From NCBI GenBank assembly GCA_002470135.1, contig DKNC01000051.1, positions 1 through 5,921 on the forward strand: 5,921 bases of DNA, written 5' to 3'. Shown here piece by piece: positions 5,600 through 5,921 of this stretch. The first letter of the stretch is position 1. Every line of letters starts with the position of its first letter. The translations under genes were made by a program, and so were the position numbers. The notes beneath the pieces are model-generated. The model saw only the letters and a program-made list of their open reading frames with translations. It was not told where the DNA came from and did no database searches. Source of the stretch: Actinobacteria bacterium UBA7398. GTDB lineage: Bacteria; Actinomycetota; Actinomycetes; Nanopelagicales; Nanopelagicaceae.

Positions 5600-5921
5600 A
5601 TGTCCCCAGCAGATAGCCAACTCCAAAAGCAAGAAGAGTTTGTAATTAGAACTCTGGAAGAGCGCAACATTAGATTTGTCCGGCTTTGGTTTACCGATGT
5701 ACTCGGTTTCTTGAAATCTGTTGCGATTGCGCCACCAGAGTTAGAGAATGCTTTTGCAGAGGGTATTGGATTTGATGGTTCCGCAATTGAAGGTTTTGCG
5801 CGAATTACTGAAGCGGATATGTTGGCAAAACCAGATTCTGCAACTTTCTCAATTCTGCCATGGCGAACTGAAGCACCTGGAGCAGCGCGAATGTTCTGCG
5901 ATATCGCGATGCCAGATGGCA
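5600..5921 (+). CDS. glnA: type I glutamine synthetase, GlnA2-like, N-terminal part (runs off the window)
   Basis: Glutamine synthetase joins glutamate and ammonia at the cost of ATP; the enzyme is a cytoplasmic dodecamer. About 107 residues of an expected 440-450 are present, open to the window edge. The segment TLEERNIRFVRLWFTDVLGF and the beta-grasp region FAEGIGFDGSAIEGFARI, with ITEADM following, match GlnA2 of Mycobacterium and Streptomyces. The ATP and glutamate sites lie beyond the window, so activity cannot be judged. Some relatives in this subfamily act on polyamines rather than ammonia. Two in-frame ATGs (5591 and 5600) are possible and neither has a Shine-Dalgarno. I prefer 5600 because of the -10-like element just before it. 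It starts 35 bp after the cysE stop and may have its own promoter. Confidence 0.93.
   Translation, partial: MSPADSQLQKQEEFVIRTLEERNIRFVRLWFTDVLGFLKSVAIAPPELENAFAEGIGFDGSAIEGFARITEADMLAKPDSATFSILPWRTEAPGAARMFCDIAMPDG

Overview
The window looks like a compact, chromosomal, biosynthetic stretch from a low-GC actinobacterium. GC is roughly in the mid to high 40s percent by eye; I did not count it. Three things point this way. The partial gene at the right edge matches the GlnA2 type of glutamine synthetase known from Mycobacterium and Streptomyces (TLEERNIRFVRLWFTDVLGF). panB, nadE and a glnA2-like gene lie close together. Gene spacing is tight, with stop/start overlaps and probable leaderless starts. 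A streamlined freshwater actinobacterium (acI / Nanopelagicales-like) is my best guess, but this is inference. I see no phage, transposon, tRNA, rRNA or CRISPR.

Layout. On the minus strand, reading from about 2200 down to 44, lie panB (ketopantoate hydroxymethyltransferase) and then an MFS exporter. The exporter's reading frame continues upstream of its first ATG to the panB stop codon. panB diverges from nadE (glutamine-dependent NAD+ synthetase, plus strand, GTG start) across an 82-bp gap holding a good panB promoter and a small inverted repeat.

After nadE comes a 234-bp gap that is not empty. It has a perfect 10-bp-stem hairpin across the nadE stop, then a promoter placed exactly for a leaderless mRNA. 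That promoter precedes a small membrane-protein gene of about 46 codons that is broken by a +1 shift at a tandem GATCGATC. The gap ends with phased AAAATCCY octamers and a 12-bp perfect palindrome just before cysK.

cysK (O-acetylserine sulfhydrylase) and cysE (serine acetyltransferase) overlap by ATGA. The CysE tail ends in Ile in a context like known CysK-docking tails. A glnA2-like gene starts after cysE and runs off the right edge; its short upstream region has a candidate GlnR-type box and an extended -10.

Together the genes cover pantothenate (panB), cysteine (cysE, cysK), NAD (nadE) and glutamine (glnA2-like). Pantothenate and cysteine both feed coenzyme A, and glutamine is the nitrogen donor for NadE. 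The genes are ordinary housekeeping functions. The observations most worth a second look are the broken small membrane gene, the leaderless pattern, the CysE tail, the non-standard MFS start and the repeats in front of cysK.
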